Under the pieces are notes generated by a model. It ran no database searches and was not told where the DNA came from. It saw nothing but the letters and a program-made list of their open reading frames with translations. 64,000 bases of DNA, taken from positions 1 through 64,000 of the forward strand of contig JAGBCA010000050.1 in assembly GCA_017938205.1 (NCBI GenBank), in the 5' to 3' direction. This DNA is from Clostridia bacterium. GTDB taxonomy: Bacteria > Bacillota > Clostridia > Oscillospirales > CAG-272. Shown one piece after another: positions 35,465 through 43,005 of this stretch (within the stretch, counting starts at the first letter, position 1; the number at the start of each line of letters is the position of its first letter). The translations under genes were made by a program, and so were the position numbers.

Positions 35465-36067
35465 TTATATATTAAATATTTTTATCGCATCCTCACAAGT
35501 CTTTTTGATCTGCGCCTTCCATTTATGCACTGATATGGGTGAAACTATATGCATTGTGCAGACTCGTGCAAGATGTATTATATACAAAATCGGAAGTTTT
35601 AAAACGATTTGCAATCGATATAGTAAAAAGATCGGAAAGGAAAGCGTCGCCGAAAGCAGCGAAAGCACGTGCATTAAGAAAAACAAAAAGATGCGGGTGT
35701 AATATGGCAAAACAAAACGGCTAAAAAGAAAATACCCAAAAACCAACGGTAACAAATATATTATCCGAAAAATGCCGTCAAAAAAGAAATACGATATTAA
35801 AAGGTATCCTATAAACAGAATAACGACGGAAATAAAATCAATAATGAATTCGCCTATCCGCCCATTATACCTCTGCTCAGGTAAAGCAAGCTTCCCTCTA
35901 TTTCGAAGCCGAGACCGATTCGAATAGAGCTGATAAACAAAGGCAGCGAATGCATCCTTTGACGTAACACAAAGGCGCAAACTTCCCGTGAGGAAAGCAG
36001 AAAAAGCACCAAAAGCAAAAATGCTGATAGCACCAAGAAATATTTCAAAAAAAGAAAAATAGTTCAT
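35465..36067 (-). CDS. yabQ: Spore cortex protein YabQ
   Basis: A 200-residue integral membrane protein. The first about 60 residues (a hydrophobic helix followed by AFLTGSLRLCV) and the pattern of four to five membrane helices ending in a basic C-terminus fit YabQ, a forespore-membrane protein needed for spore cortex formation. Identification rests mainly on its four-base overlap with yabP and the upstream hup-rqcP genes, because YabQ is weakly conserved. In many Clostridia divIC follows; here the glycogen operon follows instead, with its own promoter. Confidence 0.8.
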   Translation of the reverse strand: MNYFSFFEIFLGAISIFAFGAFSAFLTGSLRLCVTSKDAFAAFVYQLYSNRSRLRNRGKLALPEQRYNGRIGEFIIDFISVVILFIGYLLISYFFFDGIFRIIYLLPLVFGYFLFSRFVLPYYTRIFLFFLMHVLSLLSATLSFPIFLLYRLQIVLKLPILYIIHLARVCTMHIVSPISVHKWKAQIKKTCEDAIKIFNI

Positions 36068-36342
36068 TGAAAAAATCTCTCAAAAAGCTTCTTCTTTTCT
36101 CGCGGCTCTTCATTATAGTAAAATCCATCGATCTCGCCGCTGATGCAAATCTTCCCTTCTGCTTTGGAAAAATCTTCGATTTTTAATTTTTTTCCTTCTA
36201 CGGTCATGCGTCCCATAACTGTTTTTAAGCTCAAACTTCGATCATCGAAGCTCTCAACATACAAAACTCCGCCTGCCAAAAAAGCTTCTCGATTGTTGAT
36301 ATGGATCTCGTGTGATGCTTCCTTGATTTCTGTATCCGACAT
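36064..36342 (-). CDS. yabP: Sporulation protein YabP
   Basis: A 92-residue YabP/YqfC-family protein. Its core HEIHINNREAFLAGGVLYV, SFDDRSLSLKTVMGRMTVEG and ISGEIDGFYY match the family's beta-rich fold. YabP is made in the mother cell under sigma-E and acts in cortex assembly with YabQ. The start at 36342 follows GGAGG; a longer reading from 36378 begins inside the terminator hairpin and is unlikely. The stop overlaps the yabQ start by four bases. Confidence 0.92.
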   Translation of the reverse strand: MSDTEIKEASHEIHINNREAFLAGGVLYVESFDDRSLSLKTVMGRMTVEGKKLKIEDFSKAEGKICISGEIDGFYYNEEPREKKKLFERFFQ

Positions 36343-36360
36343 ATAGACGTTCCCTCCATA

Positions 36361-36400
36361 AAAAACGGTGCATATCAATAAAAGATATGCACCGTTTTTT
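36361..36400. terminator. Perfect bidirectional terminator between rqcP and yabP
   Basis: AAAAACGGTGCATATC (36361-36376) pairs perfectly with GATATGCACCGTTTTT (36384-36399), with a 7-base loop and A/T runs on both sides. It separates the hup-rqcP unit from yabPQ and ends only six bases before the yabP ribosome binding site. Confidence 0.88.
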
Positions 36401-36410
36401 TGTTTTATTC
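36382..36410 (-). promoter_or_regulatory. Possible sigma-E promoter of yabPQ inside the terminator
   Basis: Minus strand: GAATAAA (36404-36410) and CATATCTT (36382-36389) with a 14-base spacer, a partial match to the sigma-E consensus. A start near 36375 would fall in the terminator stem and so escape termination. Confidence 0.35.
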
Positions 36411-36659
36411 ATCGTGTTCCGAAACAACCTCGTACATTCCGATGCTTTCGGACTTCTTGGTAGTTTCGCGAATATCAAGAACACGCACCGTAACAGCGCG
36501 ATTTCCAAACATAACGGAAATCAAATCACCGATTTTAACCTCATAGGAGGCCTTGGCACGCTTTCCATTGACCTCAATGCGCTCGGCATCACAGGCTTCA
36601 TTTGCAACCGTTCGGCGCTTTATAAGCCTGGAAACCTTCAGATATTTATCAAGCCGCAT
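36405..36659 (-). CDS. rqcP: S4-domain RNA-binding protein RqcP (YabO/HslR-like)
   Basis: An 84-residue protein that is almost entirely an S4 domain: MRLDKYLKVSRLIKRRTVAN, then IEVNGKRAKASYEVKIGD. RqcP binds 50S subunits with obstructed nascent chains and helps RqcH add alanine tails in ribosome quality control. It lies eight bases after hup, the order seen in many Firmicutes (hup, rqcP, yabP, yabQ). Confidence 0.9.
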   Translation of the reverse strand: MRLDKYLKVSRLIKRRTVANEACDAERIEVNGKRAKASYEVKIGDLISVMFGNRAVTVRVLDIRETTKKSESIGMYEVVSEHDE

Positions 36660-36667
36660 ATTTATAA

Positions 36668-36940
36668 TCAGCCGATAGCATCCTTCATAGCCTTAGAGGC
36701 AGAAAATGCGGGCTTCTTGCCTGCTGCAATCTTAATGGTCTCGCCCGTCTTGGGGTTGCGGCCTTCTCTCTCGGCCGTTGCTTTTACCTCGAAGGTACCA
36801 AAGCCCATCAGCTGTACCTTATCGCCGGCCTTCAAAGCCTCAACGATGGCATCGAGAGCGGCATTAACAACCAACTCAACGTCCTTTTTCTTTACTTCGG
36901 TTTTTGCTGCAACAACATTTACAAGATCTGTTTTGCTCAT
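36668..36940 (-). CDS. hup: HU-family DNA-binding protein
   Basis: A 90-residue histone-like HU protein of the usual length. It begins MSKTDLVNVVAAKTEVKKKD, has the core GFGTFEVKATAEREGRNPKTGE with the proline-tipped DNA-binding arm, and ends KKPAFSASKAMKDAIG. HU bends and compacts DNA. AAAGGAAG precedes the ATG, and a promoter lies at 36977-37005. It is followed by rqcP. Confidence 0.97.
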   Translation of the reverse strand: MSKTDLVNVVAAKTEVKKKDVELVVNAALDAIVEALKAGDKVQLMGFGTFEVKATAEREGRNPKTGETIKIAAGKKPAFSASKAMKDAIG

Positions 36941-36976
36941 TTTGGGAACTTCCTTTCAAAAAATATTTACATTGTG

Positions 36977-37005
36977 ATTATAACAATTTTTTACAGCAAA
37001 TACAA
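36977..37005 (-). promoter_or_regulatory. Promoter of hup-rqcP
   Basis: Minus strand: TTGTAT (37000-37005) and TATAAT (36977-36982) with a 17-base spacer. Confidence 0.75.
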
Positions 37006-37062
37006 GTGTTATTCACAACTTTTTTAAGATTATTTTGTCAATAACCGTCAATTTTTATAATT

Positions 37063-38631
37063 TCAAGCACTACTTTTTGTTCGCTTTGCTATATTTGTGA
37101 TTTTTTCAAGCCGCAAAACTCCGGTAATGTATGAAAAAAACAGATAAACCATTCCAAAAACGCAGAGTGAGATTAGTCCTTCTAAACGCGACGAAAAGGA
37201 AAAATGCAAAAAACGCATAGAAAGCATCCCTGCAAGCGTTGCAAACAACGCATTTATAGTTGGCAGAAGATGCGAGGATAAAATAGGAGTTCTTACTCCC
37301 GTTATTTTTTCTAAACAAAAATACGAGAATACAAATGATATTGCATAAGATCCTACTGTTCCGATCGGAGCGCCGACAATACCAAAATCAGCTCGACCGA
37401 GTAAAGAATAACTCAATGGGATCTTTATAACTACTCCGATAAGCATAGATAGCATCTGAAGGCGCGCACCTCCAACCGCTTCGAGCGCAGTATTTAAAAC
37501 TAAAAGCGAAGAAAGAAAAATAACTCCAAGAGAAAGCAAACGAAGAAGGGGCGCAGCGTTGGCGGCACTCTGCGCAGGAAAAATGAGAGAAAGCAATTCC
37601 TTCGAAAAAAAACAAAAAATAAAGGCGAGCGGTACAGAAAAAAATGCACAGACATTTTCCGCCATTTGCATTGTCGCTTCGTATTCGCTTCGTGTGCCTT
37701 GTGCCCAAGCATTTGCAAGACGAGGAAGAAGAACGACCGTGATCGGCGCAAGTAGCGCGGATGCAAGCTGAAGCATAGGAACAACAAGAGTCGTATAATT
37801 CCCGTATGCGGCTGTTGCCTGCACTACAGTGAAGCCCGCTGCCTCCAAGCGCTTCATGATCATCGACAAATCAATCAGCGATGAAAGTCCTGTTACGGCA
37901 CTTCCAAGTGTGATCGGTATGGCAATATGAAGTATTTTTTTTACTATCGTTTTATCTTCAAATGTATACTGCTTTACTTTTTCTCTACATTTTCTAATTT
38001 TAATGTGTTTTTTGAGGTATATTGTACTCAAGAGAGACCCTACGCCGATTCCAAGCACGGATACTGCACAGATCCAAGGCAAAGAAAAATCGAGCGACGA
38101 TCCTAGCCAAACAAAAGCAAGCCCAACCAATAACTTTGTGCATGCTTCCACAAGAGATGCAATGGCAATCGTGGAGAAAGCCCCCTCCGAGGTCAAATAT
38201 CCTCGATAAACGCCCGCAAGAGAAACAAACAGAAGGCATGGAGAAATCAGAAGCACCGTTGGGTATGCATTCGGACTTCCGATCCAAAATGCGATCGGCT
38301 TTGAGAGCAAAAACAAAAGCATAAACAGAAGAAAACCGATCAAAAGAAAAAATCTGCATGCAACCTTGAAAATTCGATTTTTGTTTTCTTCTTCATTGCT
38401 TATACATCCGCTGATCAGAACCGTGATCGCTTTAGGAACTCCCGCTGTCCCTAAAAGATATAACAAGGAATAAACGGTATATGCAGCATTAAAATATCCC
38501 ATTCCCTCATCCGTCAAAATATGTGTTAAGGGAATTTTATATAATAACCCCGTAAATTTAACAATAACGGTAGAAAAAGCGAGTAATGCCGCGCCGCTCC
38601 ATATACCTCTTTTTTCGATCTTTTTTTCCAT
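37063..38631 (-). CDS. spoVB: SpoVB/MurJ-type polysaccharide flippase
   Basis: A 522-residue membrane protein with about fourteen helices of the MOP (multidrug/oligosaccharidyl-lipid/polysaccharide) exporter superfamily. Segments KFTGLLYKIPLTHILTDEGMGYF near the N-terminus and IPITLGSAVTGLSSLIDLSMI in the middle are typical of SpoVB and its paralogues, which flip lipid II-like precursors for the spore cortex or wall. The position before hup-rqcP-yabPQ supports SpoVB, but a vegetative paralogue cannot be excluded. The start at 38631 uses GAGGTG; a longer reading from 38676 crosses a terminator stem. Confidence 0.85.
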   Translation of the reverse strand: MEKKIEKRGIWSGAALLAFSTVIVKFTGLLYKIPLTHILTDEGMGYFNAAYTVYSLLYLLGTAGVPKAITVLISGCISNEEENKNRIFKVACRFFLLIGFLLFMLLFLLSKPIAFWIGSPNAYPTVLLISPCLLFVSLAGVYRGYLTSEGAFSTIAIASLVEACTKLLVGLAFVWLGSSLDFSLPWICAVSVLGIGVGSLLSTIYLKKHIKIRKCREKVKQYTFEDKTIVKKILHIAIPITLGSAVTGLSSLIDLSMIMKRLEAAGFTVVQATAAYGNYTTLVVPMLQLASALLAPITVVLLPRLANAWAQGTRSEYEATMQMAENVCAFFSVPLAFIFCFFSKELLSLIFPAQSAANAAPLLRLLSLGVIFLSSLLVLNTALEAVGGARLQMLSMLIGVVIKIPLSYSLLGRADFGIVGAPIGTVGSYAISFVFSYFCLEKITGVRTPILSSHLLPTINALFATLAGMLSMRFLHFSFSSRLEGLISLCVFGMVYLFFSYITGVLRLEKITNIAKRTKSSA

Positions 38632-38643
38632 TGTGCACCTCAT

Positions 38644-38683
38644 AAAAAAAGAACTTGCTCTAAAAAATATGAGCAAGCTCTTT
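38644..38683 (-). terminator. Terminator between hemZ and the spoVB-type gene
   Basis: GAGCTTGCTC and GAGCAAGTTC (minus strand) form the stem (38651-38660 with 38671-38680, extended by A/T pairs), followed by seven T. The T run ends about three bases before the GAGGTG of the next gene. Confidence 0.8.
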
Positions 38684-38782
38684 CGATTATGTTATTAAGT
38701 CTCCATATATAGTTATAATAGGTAGAAAACAGATACAATATATGATTTTGATTTTTGAACTACACAAACATCGAATCAATGG

Positions 38783-40294
38783 TTAACGGTAAAACTCCAA
38801 GATGCGGCAACGATAGGATTTTACTGCTGATTCTTCATCTCCGTTGCGTTTTTTTTCTGCATCCCTTAAAAATTCATACGGATATTTGGGGCGGAAAATA
38901 CGCTCGATACGGTATCCACCCTTATCAGCATCCCCCTGCCGAACAAGCTTCGTGACCGCGCCTGCACCGATCGCAAAAATCGGTTGCGTCTCCTCCATCA
39001 TAAAAATATTGTATAGTCCCTCATGTCCCTCAAACGAAAAGCCGACATTTTCAAGATTACCGACCGTATTTTTTTGACGGTACATATAATACGGTTTATA
39101 ACCGGAGAATTTTGCCTTTAACTGTGAATAAAAAACACTTTTGCTCGCATCACCGCCTGTGAGCGAATATACGTCCGCGTTTTTCTTCAGAACGTCGGCG
39201 GCCTTTTTTACACAGAAGGTGTGAACCGTTATGTTCGTAGGCGCAAGATCAATGATCTTATCCATGGTTTCAGAGAAATTTTTAAAATCATCGCCGGGCA
39301 GGCCTGCGATCAGATCCACGTTAATATCACGGATACCGCTTTTCTTTGCGAGCTCAAAGGCGCGGTAGAAATCCTCCACGGTATGGCGGCGCCCGATTTC
39401 CTTCAGTATATCATCGTTCAGCGTTTGCGGATTCACGCTGATTCTTGTAACACCGTACCTCTTTGCAATTGCAAGCTTTTCGGAAGTAATGGTATCGGGA
39501 CGTCCTGCCTCAAGAGTAAACTCCATTAAAGTATTGGTATCGATGTTCTTTCGTATACGTTTAAAGAGGATGCGGAGCTGATCCGGCGAAAGAATGGTTG
39601 GCGTTCCGCCACCAATATATACAGTCAACACCTGCATCCCCAGTTCTTTTATGACAGAAAAGGTTTGATCAATATCCTCGCAAATGGCTTGAAGATAATC
39701 ATCGATCAAAGATAAAAGCTTTGCGTTTGTATAGGAAACAAAGCTACAATAAGAGCATCTTGAAGGGCAAAAAGGTATCGATATGTAAACCGAACATCCG
39801 TTTTTGGGTATTTTTTTTAAGATTTTGTTTTCCGTTGCCGCAACGCTGACGGCCAACGCCGCCTTTTGCGGTGCAAGAAAATACTCGTCACGCAATATAC
39901 GCTTAGAGCGTATAATTCCCTTCCCGTCAGCGAGCAAGGCCCCCGCCATTTTTGCAGGACGAATACCGGTTAAAATCCCCCACGGAGGAATATGACCGAG
40001 CATCTCCTTTCCTGCGGCAAAAATCGCACGGCCGACCGCAAGAGAGGCATGCGTGGAAATCGTGATATCCTCTTTGCCTGAAACGGTTTCCGTTGCCTCG
40101 CAGCTTTTATCGTTCAGCCGAATGCGCACGTAAGAGGTATACGCACCGTCTCTGTCCGGATAAACGCTGACCCATGCCTCGGGAACGCCCTCACGAAGCT
40201 CCTCATTTTCTCCGAAAGTGGATCCCGGAAAAAAAACCATGAAAAGCGTTTGGACATAATATTTATTGATCTCGCCATCAATATGCAGAATCAT
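38783..40294 (-). CDS. hemZ: Coproporphyrinogen dehydrogenase-like radical SAM protein HemZ
   Basis: A 503-residue radical SAM protein. An N-terminal domain of about 160 residues precedes the iron-sulfur motif CPSRCSYCSF (CxxxCxxC), followed by the glycine-rich VYIGGGTPT (SAM contact) and VNPQTLNDDILKEIGRRH, as in HemN-type enzymes. The extra N-terminal domain and total length fit HemZ of clostridia and Bacillus. The reaction may be oxygen-independent coproporphyrinogen oxidation, but many HemN-like proteins do other chemistry, and no haem genes are near. GGAG precedes the ATG; dtd lies 17 bases upstream. Confidence 0.88.
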   Translation of the reverse strand: MILHIDGEINKYYVQTLFMVFFPGSTFGENEELREGVPEAWVSVYPDRDGAYTSYVRIRLNDKSCEATETVSGKEDITISTHASLAVGRAIFAAGKEMLGHIPPWGILTGIRPAKMAGALLADGKGIIRSKRILRDEYFLAPQKAALAVSVAATENKILKKIPKNGCSVYISIPFCPSRCSYCSFVSYTNAKLLSLIDDYLQAICEDIDQTFSVIKELGMQVLTVYIGGGTPTILSPDQLRILFKRIRKNIDTNTLMEFTLEAGRPDTITSEKLAIAKRYGVTRISVNPQTLNDDILKEIGRRHTVEDFYRAFELAKKSGIRDINVDLIAGLPGDDFKNFSETMDKIIDLAPTNITVHTFCVKKAADVLKKNADVYSLTGGDASKSVFYSQLKAKFSGYKPYYMYRQKNTVGNLENVGFSFEGHEGLYNIFMMEETQPIFAIGAGAVTKLVRQGDADKGGYRIERIFRPKYPYEFLRDAEKKRNGDEESAVKSYRCRILEFYR

Positions 40295-40311
40295 GAGAGA
40301 CTCCTAACAAA

Positions 40312-40767
40312 TTATTTCTTCCTTAACACAGATGAGTGCATAACGATCGTTACGGGGCCATCGGTTTGCATATCCGTGCGCATATCCGCGCCAAACCTTC
40401 CCGTGGCAACCTTTTTCACACGTGCGGACATTAGCTGCACGAATAAATTGTACAAGGACTCGGCCAGCGAGGGAGTAGCCGCACCGAGATAGCTCGGACG
40501 ATTTCCGTGCGAATAATCCGCAGCAAGTGTGAAATTTGAAACCACCATGACCTCACCGTCAATATCCTGCACGGAGCGATTCATCTTCCCTGCCTCATCC
40601 TCGAAAATGCGAAGCTTTGAGATTTTTTCCGCAAGAAGCGTAGCGTCCTCCGCATCATCTCCGGACTCAACGCCGAGAAGAATATAGAGCCCTTCTCCGA
40701 CGTCGCCGGAGAGCACGCCGTCCGCATAAACGGTAGCGTGCTTGATCCTTTGCAATACTGCTGTCAT
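40312..40767 (-). CDS. dtd: D-aminoacyl-tRNA deacylase
   Basis: A 151-residue protein matching DTD in length and sequence: MTAVLQRIKHATVYADG at the start, LLGVESGD, VSNFTLAADYSHGNRPSY (family SQFTL region) and the cross-subunit motif TDGPVTIVM. It removes D-amino acids from mischarged tRNAs. It lies directly after rel, the common rel-dtd order, with a 15-base gap. Confidence 0.96.
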   Translation of the reverse strand: MTAVLQRIKHATVYADGVLSGDVGEGLYILLGVESGDDAEDATLLAEKISKLRIFEDEAGKMNRSVQDIDGEVMVVSNFTLAADYSHGNRPSYLGAATPSLAESLYNLFVQLMSARVKKVATGRFGADMRTDMQTDGPVTIVMHSSVLRKK

Positions 40768-40782
40768 TATATAAATCCTTTC

Positions 40783-43005
40783 TTAATGCGAAAAGCCACG
40801 GCTCACCGAAACCACGTGCGGAAGCTGGCGAAGCTTGGATACGATCGAATCATAGTGCGACGTGTTTTTGCAGCCAACCGTCAAGTTCACGATCATAAGG
40901 TCGCCATTCTTTTGCTTTTGCGTGTTGATCTGCATGATCGAAACCTTCATTTCGGCAAGCGCCATAGAGATGGTTGCGATCACACCAATGCCATCCTCGA
41001 GCTCAAGCTGTAGCGCCGCCTCGTATACGGTGCCGAAGTCAGCGGCATCATCCTTTTCCCATTCAGCCTTCACCCAACGCGACAAACTCTCGGGATCCTT
41101 CTTTCCGTTCAAAACGTTAAGGCAATCGGCTTTATGCAGAGATACACCAAAGCCGCGCGTAATAAATCCAACGATCTTGTCGCCCGGGAGAGGGTTGCAG
41201 CATTTTGCAAATTTGATCTGACATCCGCGCTCACCGTCAACGATCACGCCGCCGTGTGAATGAACACGCGTGTTCTGCTTGATCTTGACATTCTTAACCT
41301 CTTCCTCCGCAGAAATCGGCGCGGGCGCGCGGGATGCAGCAATCTTCTCTACCTCTTCCTTGATACGAGGCATAAAGCGTTGAAGTGAAATTCCGCCAAA
41401 TCCAAGCGTATTGTAAAAGTCATCCGCATCTTGAATACCGATACGTTTCGCAACGCCAACGACGATCTCATCGATCTCGGCATCCGTAATGATGCGGCTG
41501 AGACGGCGGATCTCCTTTTCAACCTCCGTTCGACCAAGAACAATATTTTCGGGACGTTTTTCTTTTTTAAACCATTGACGGATCTTCGTGCGCGCTTGCC
41601 CGGTTTTAACGATCTTTAACCAGTCACGGCTCGGCCCTTTAGAGCTCGAGGACGTAAGAATTTCGATGATCTCGCCGTTCTTGGGAACTCGATCGATAGG
41701 AACGATCACACCGTTGATCTTTGCTCCCACCATTTTATTTCCGACAGCGGAATGAATGGCGTATGCAAAATCAATTACCGTTGCTCCAAGGGGCAAGGAA
41801 ATAACATCGCCCTTGGGAGTAAAGACAAACGTTTCATCATGGAATATATCCGTTTTGAACGAGCGCATAAACTCATCGGGATCGCGTGTATTTTCGTCCG
41901 ATTCAAGAAGCTGGGAGATCCAACGAAGCTTCTCATCGATGTCAGCACCGCTCTTCTCACCCGACTTATATTTCCAATGCGCCGCGAGACCGTACTCTGC
42001 TTCGTGATGCATCTGCTCGGTTCGTATCTGCACTTCAAACGGAACGGCGCCCCTTCCCATAACGGTGGTGTGAAGCGATCGATAGAGATTCGGCTTTGGC
42101 GTGGAAATATAATCCTTAAAGCGTCCCGGAACGGATTTAAACAGCTCATGCACGAGCCCCAGCGCCGTATAGCACTCGAGCTCTGTGCGAACGATAATGC
42201 GTACGGCGTAGAAATCATATATCTCATCGAAGGAACGATTCAGAACGTACACCTTCCGATACAAGCTATACACCGATTTAATACGGCTTTCAAGCGAAAA
42301 GCGGATCTCATTTTCTCGAAGCTTTGAGGTGAGGATCTCCTCAGCCTCTGCCAAAAAGCCACGACTTTGACCGTATTTTTTATGGATGGAATCCTGTATT
42401 TCATCGTAGCCGATACGATCCAGGTAATATAAGCTGATATTCTCAAGCTCTTGCTTGATCTTCTGCATACCGAGACGGTGTGCAAGCGGCGCATATATAT
42501 ACATCGTTTCAAGCGCGATCGCCCTCTGCCGATCCTCTTTCTTAGCAGAGAGGGTGCGCATATTGTGCAAGCGATCACAGAGCTTGATGAAAATGACACG
42601 AATATCCTTGTTCATAGCGAGAAGCATCTTTCGGATATTCTCTATATGCGCCTCTTCCTTATCCGCTACCTGAACCTGAATGATCTTCGTCAAACCATCC
42701 ACGAGCATAGACACCTCTTCTCCAAACATTTTAGAAAGTGTCTCAAGGCTTGTTCGATCGGCGCAATCCTCAACGGTGTCATGCAAAAGCGCAGCACAAA
42801 TAGAATCGGTATCGAGCCCCAGCTCTGCAACGATGGTTGCAACAGAGACGGGATGGCTGATATAGGGCTCACCGCTCAAACGCATTTGCCCCTCATGCAA
42901 GCTGCTGGCATATAAAAAAGCCTGCTTGATCTTTTCAAGATTATAGTTTTTATCACTGCTCTCGATCACTTCGAGAAGTGGTTTCATTTCAGTAAACATA
43001 TTCAT
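40783..43005 (-). CDS. rel: Bifunctional (p)ppGpp synthetase/hydrolase
   Basis: A 740-residue Rel/SpoT protein that makes and degrades the stringent-response alarmone. Domains in order: HD hydrolase (YISHPVSVATIVAELG, LLHDTVEDC), synthetase (SVYSLYRK, and RFKDYISTPKPNLYRSLH whose RFKD marks the bifunctional type), TGS (VFTPKGDVISLPLGATVIDFAYAIH), a conserved-cysteine region (CCNPLPGDKIVGF) and a C-terminal ACT domain. The ATG at 43005 overlaps the recJ stop by one base; a second ATG six bases later has better spacing from GGATAGG, so either could be used. Confidence 0.97.
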   Translation of the reverse strand: MNMFTEMKPLLEVIESSDKNYNLEKIKQAFLYASSLHEGQMRLSGEPYISHPVSVATIVAELGLDTDSICAALLHDTVEDCADRTSLETLSKMFGEEVSMLVDGLTKIIQVQVADKEEAHIENIRKMLLAMNKDIRVIFIKLCDRLHNMRTLSAKKEDRQRAIALETMYIYAPLAHRLGMQKIKQELENISLYYLDRIGYDEIQDSIHKKYGQSRGFLAEAEEILTSKLRENEIRFSLESRIKSVYSLYRKVYVLNRSFDEIYDFYAVRIIVRTELECYTALGLVHELFKSVPGRFKDYISTPKPNLYRSLHTTVMGRGAVPFEVQIRTEQMHHEAEYGLAAHWKYKSGEKSGADIDEKLRWISQLLESDENTRDPDEFMRSFKTDIFHDETFVFTPKGDVISLPLGATVIDFAYAIHSAVGNKMVGAKINGVIVPIDRVPKNGEIIEILTSSSSKGPSRDWLKIVKTGQARTKIRQWFKKEKRPENIVLGRTEVEKEIRRLSRIITDAEIDEIVVGVAKRIGIQDADDFYNTLGFGGISLQRFMPRIKEEVEKIAASRAPAPISAEEEVKNVKIKQNTRVHSHGGVIVDGERGCQIKFAKCCNPLPGDKIVGFITRGFGVSLHKADCLNVLNGKKDPESLSRWVKAEWEKDDAADFGTVYEAALQLELEDGIGVIATISMALAEMKVSIMQINTQKQKNGDLMIVNLTVGCKNTSHYDSIVSKLRQLPHVVSVSRGFSH

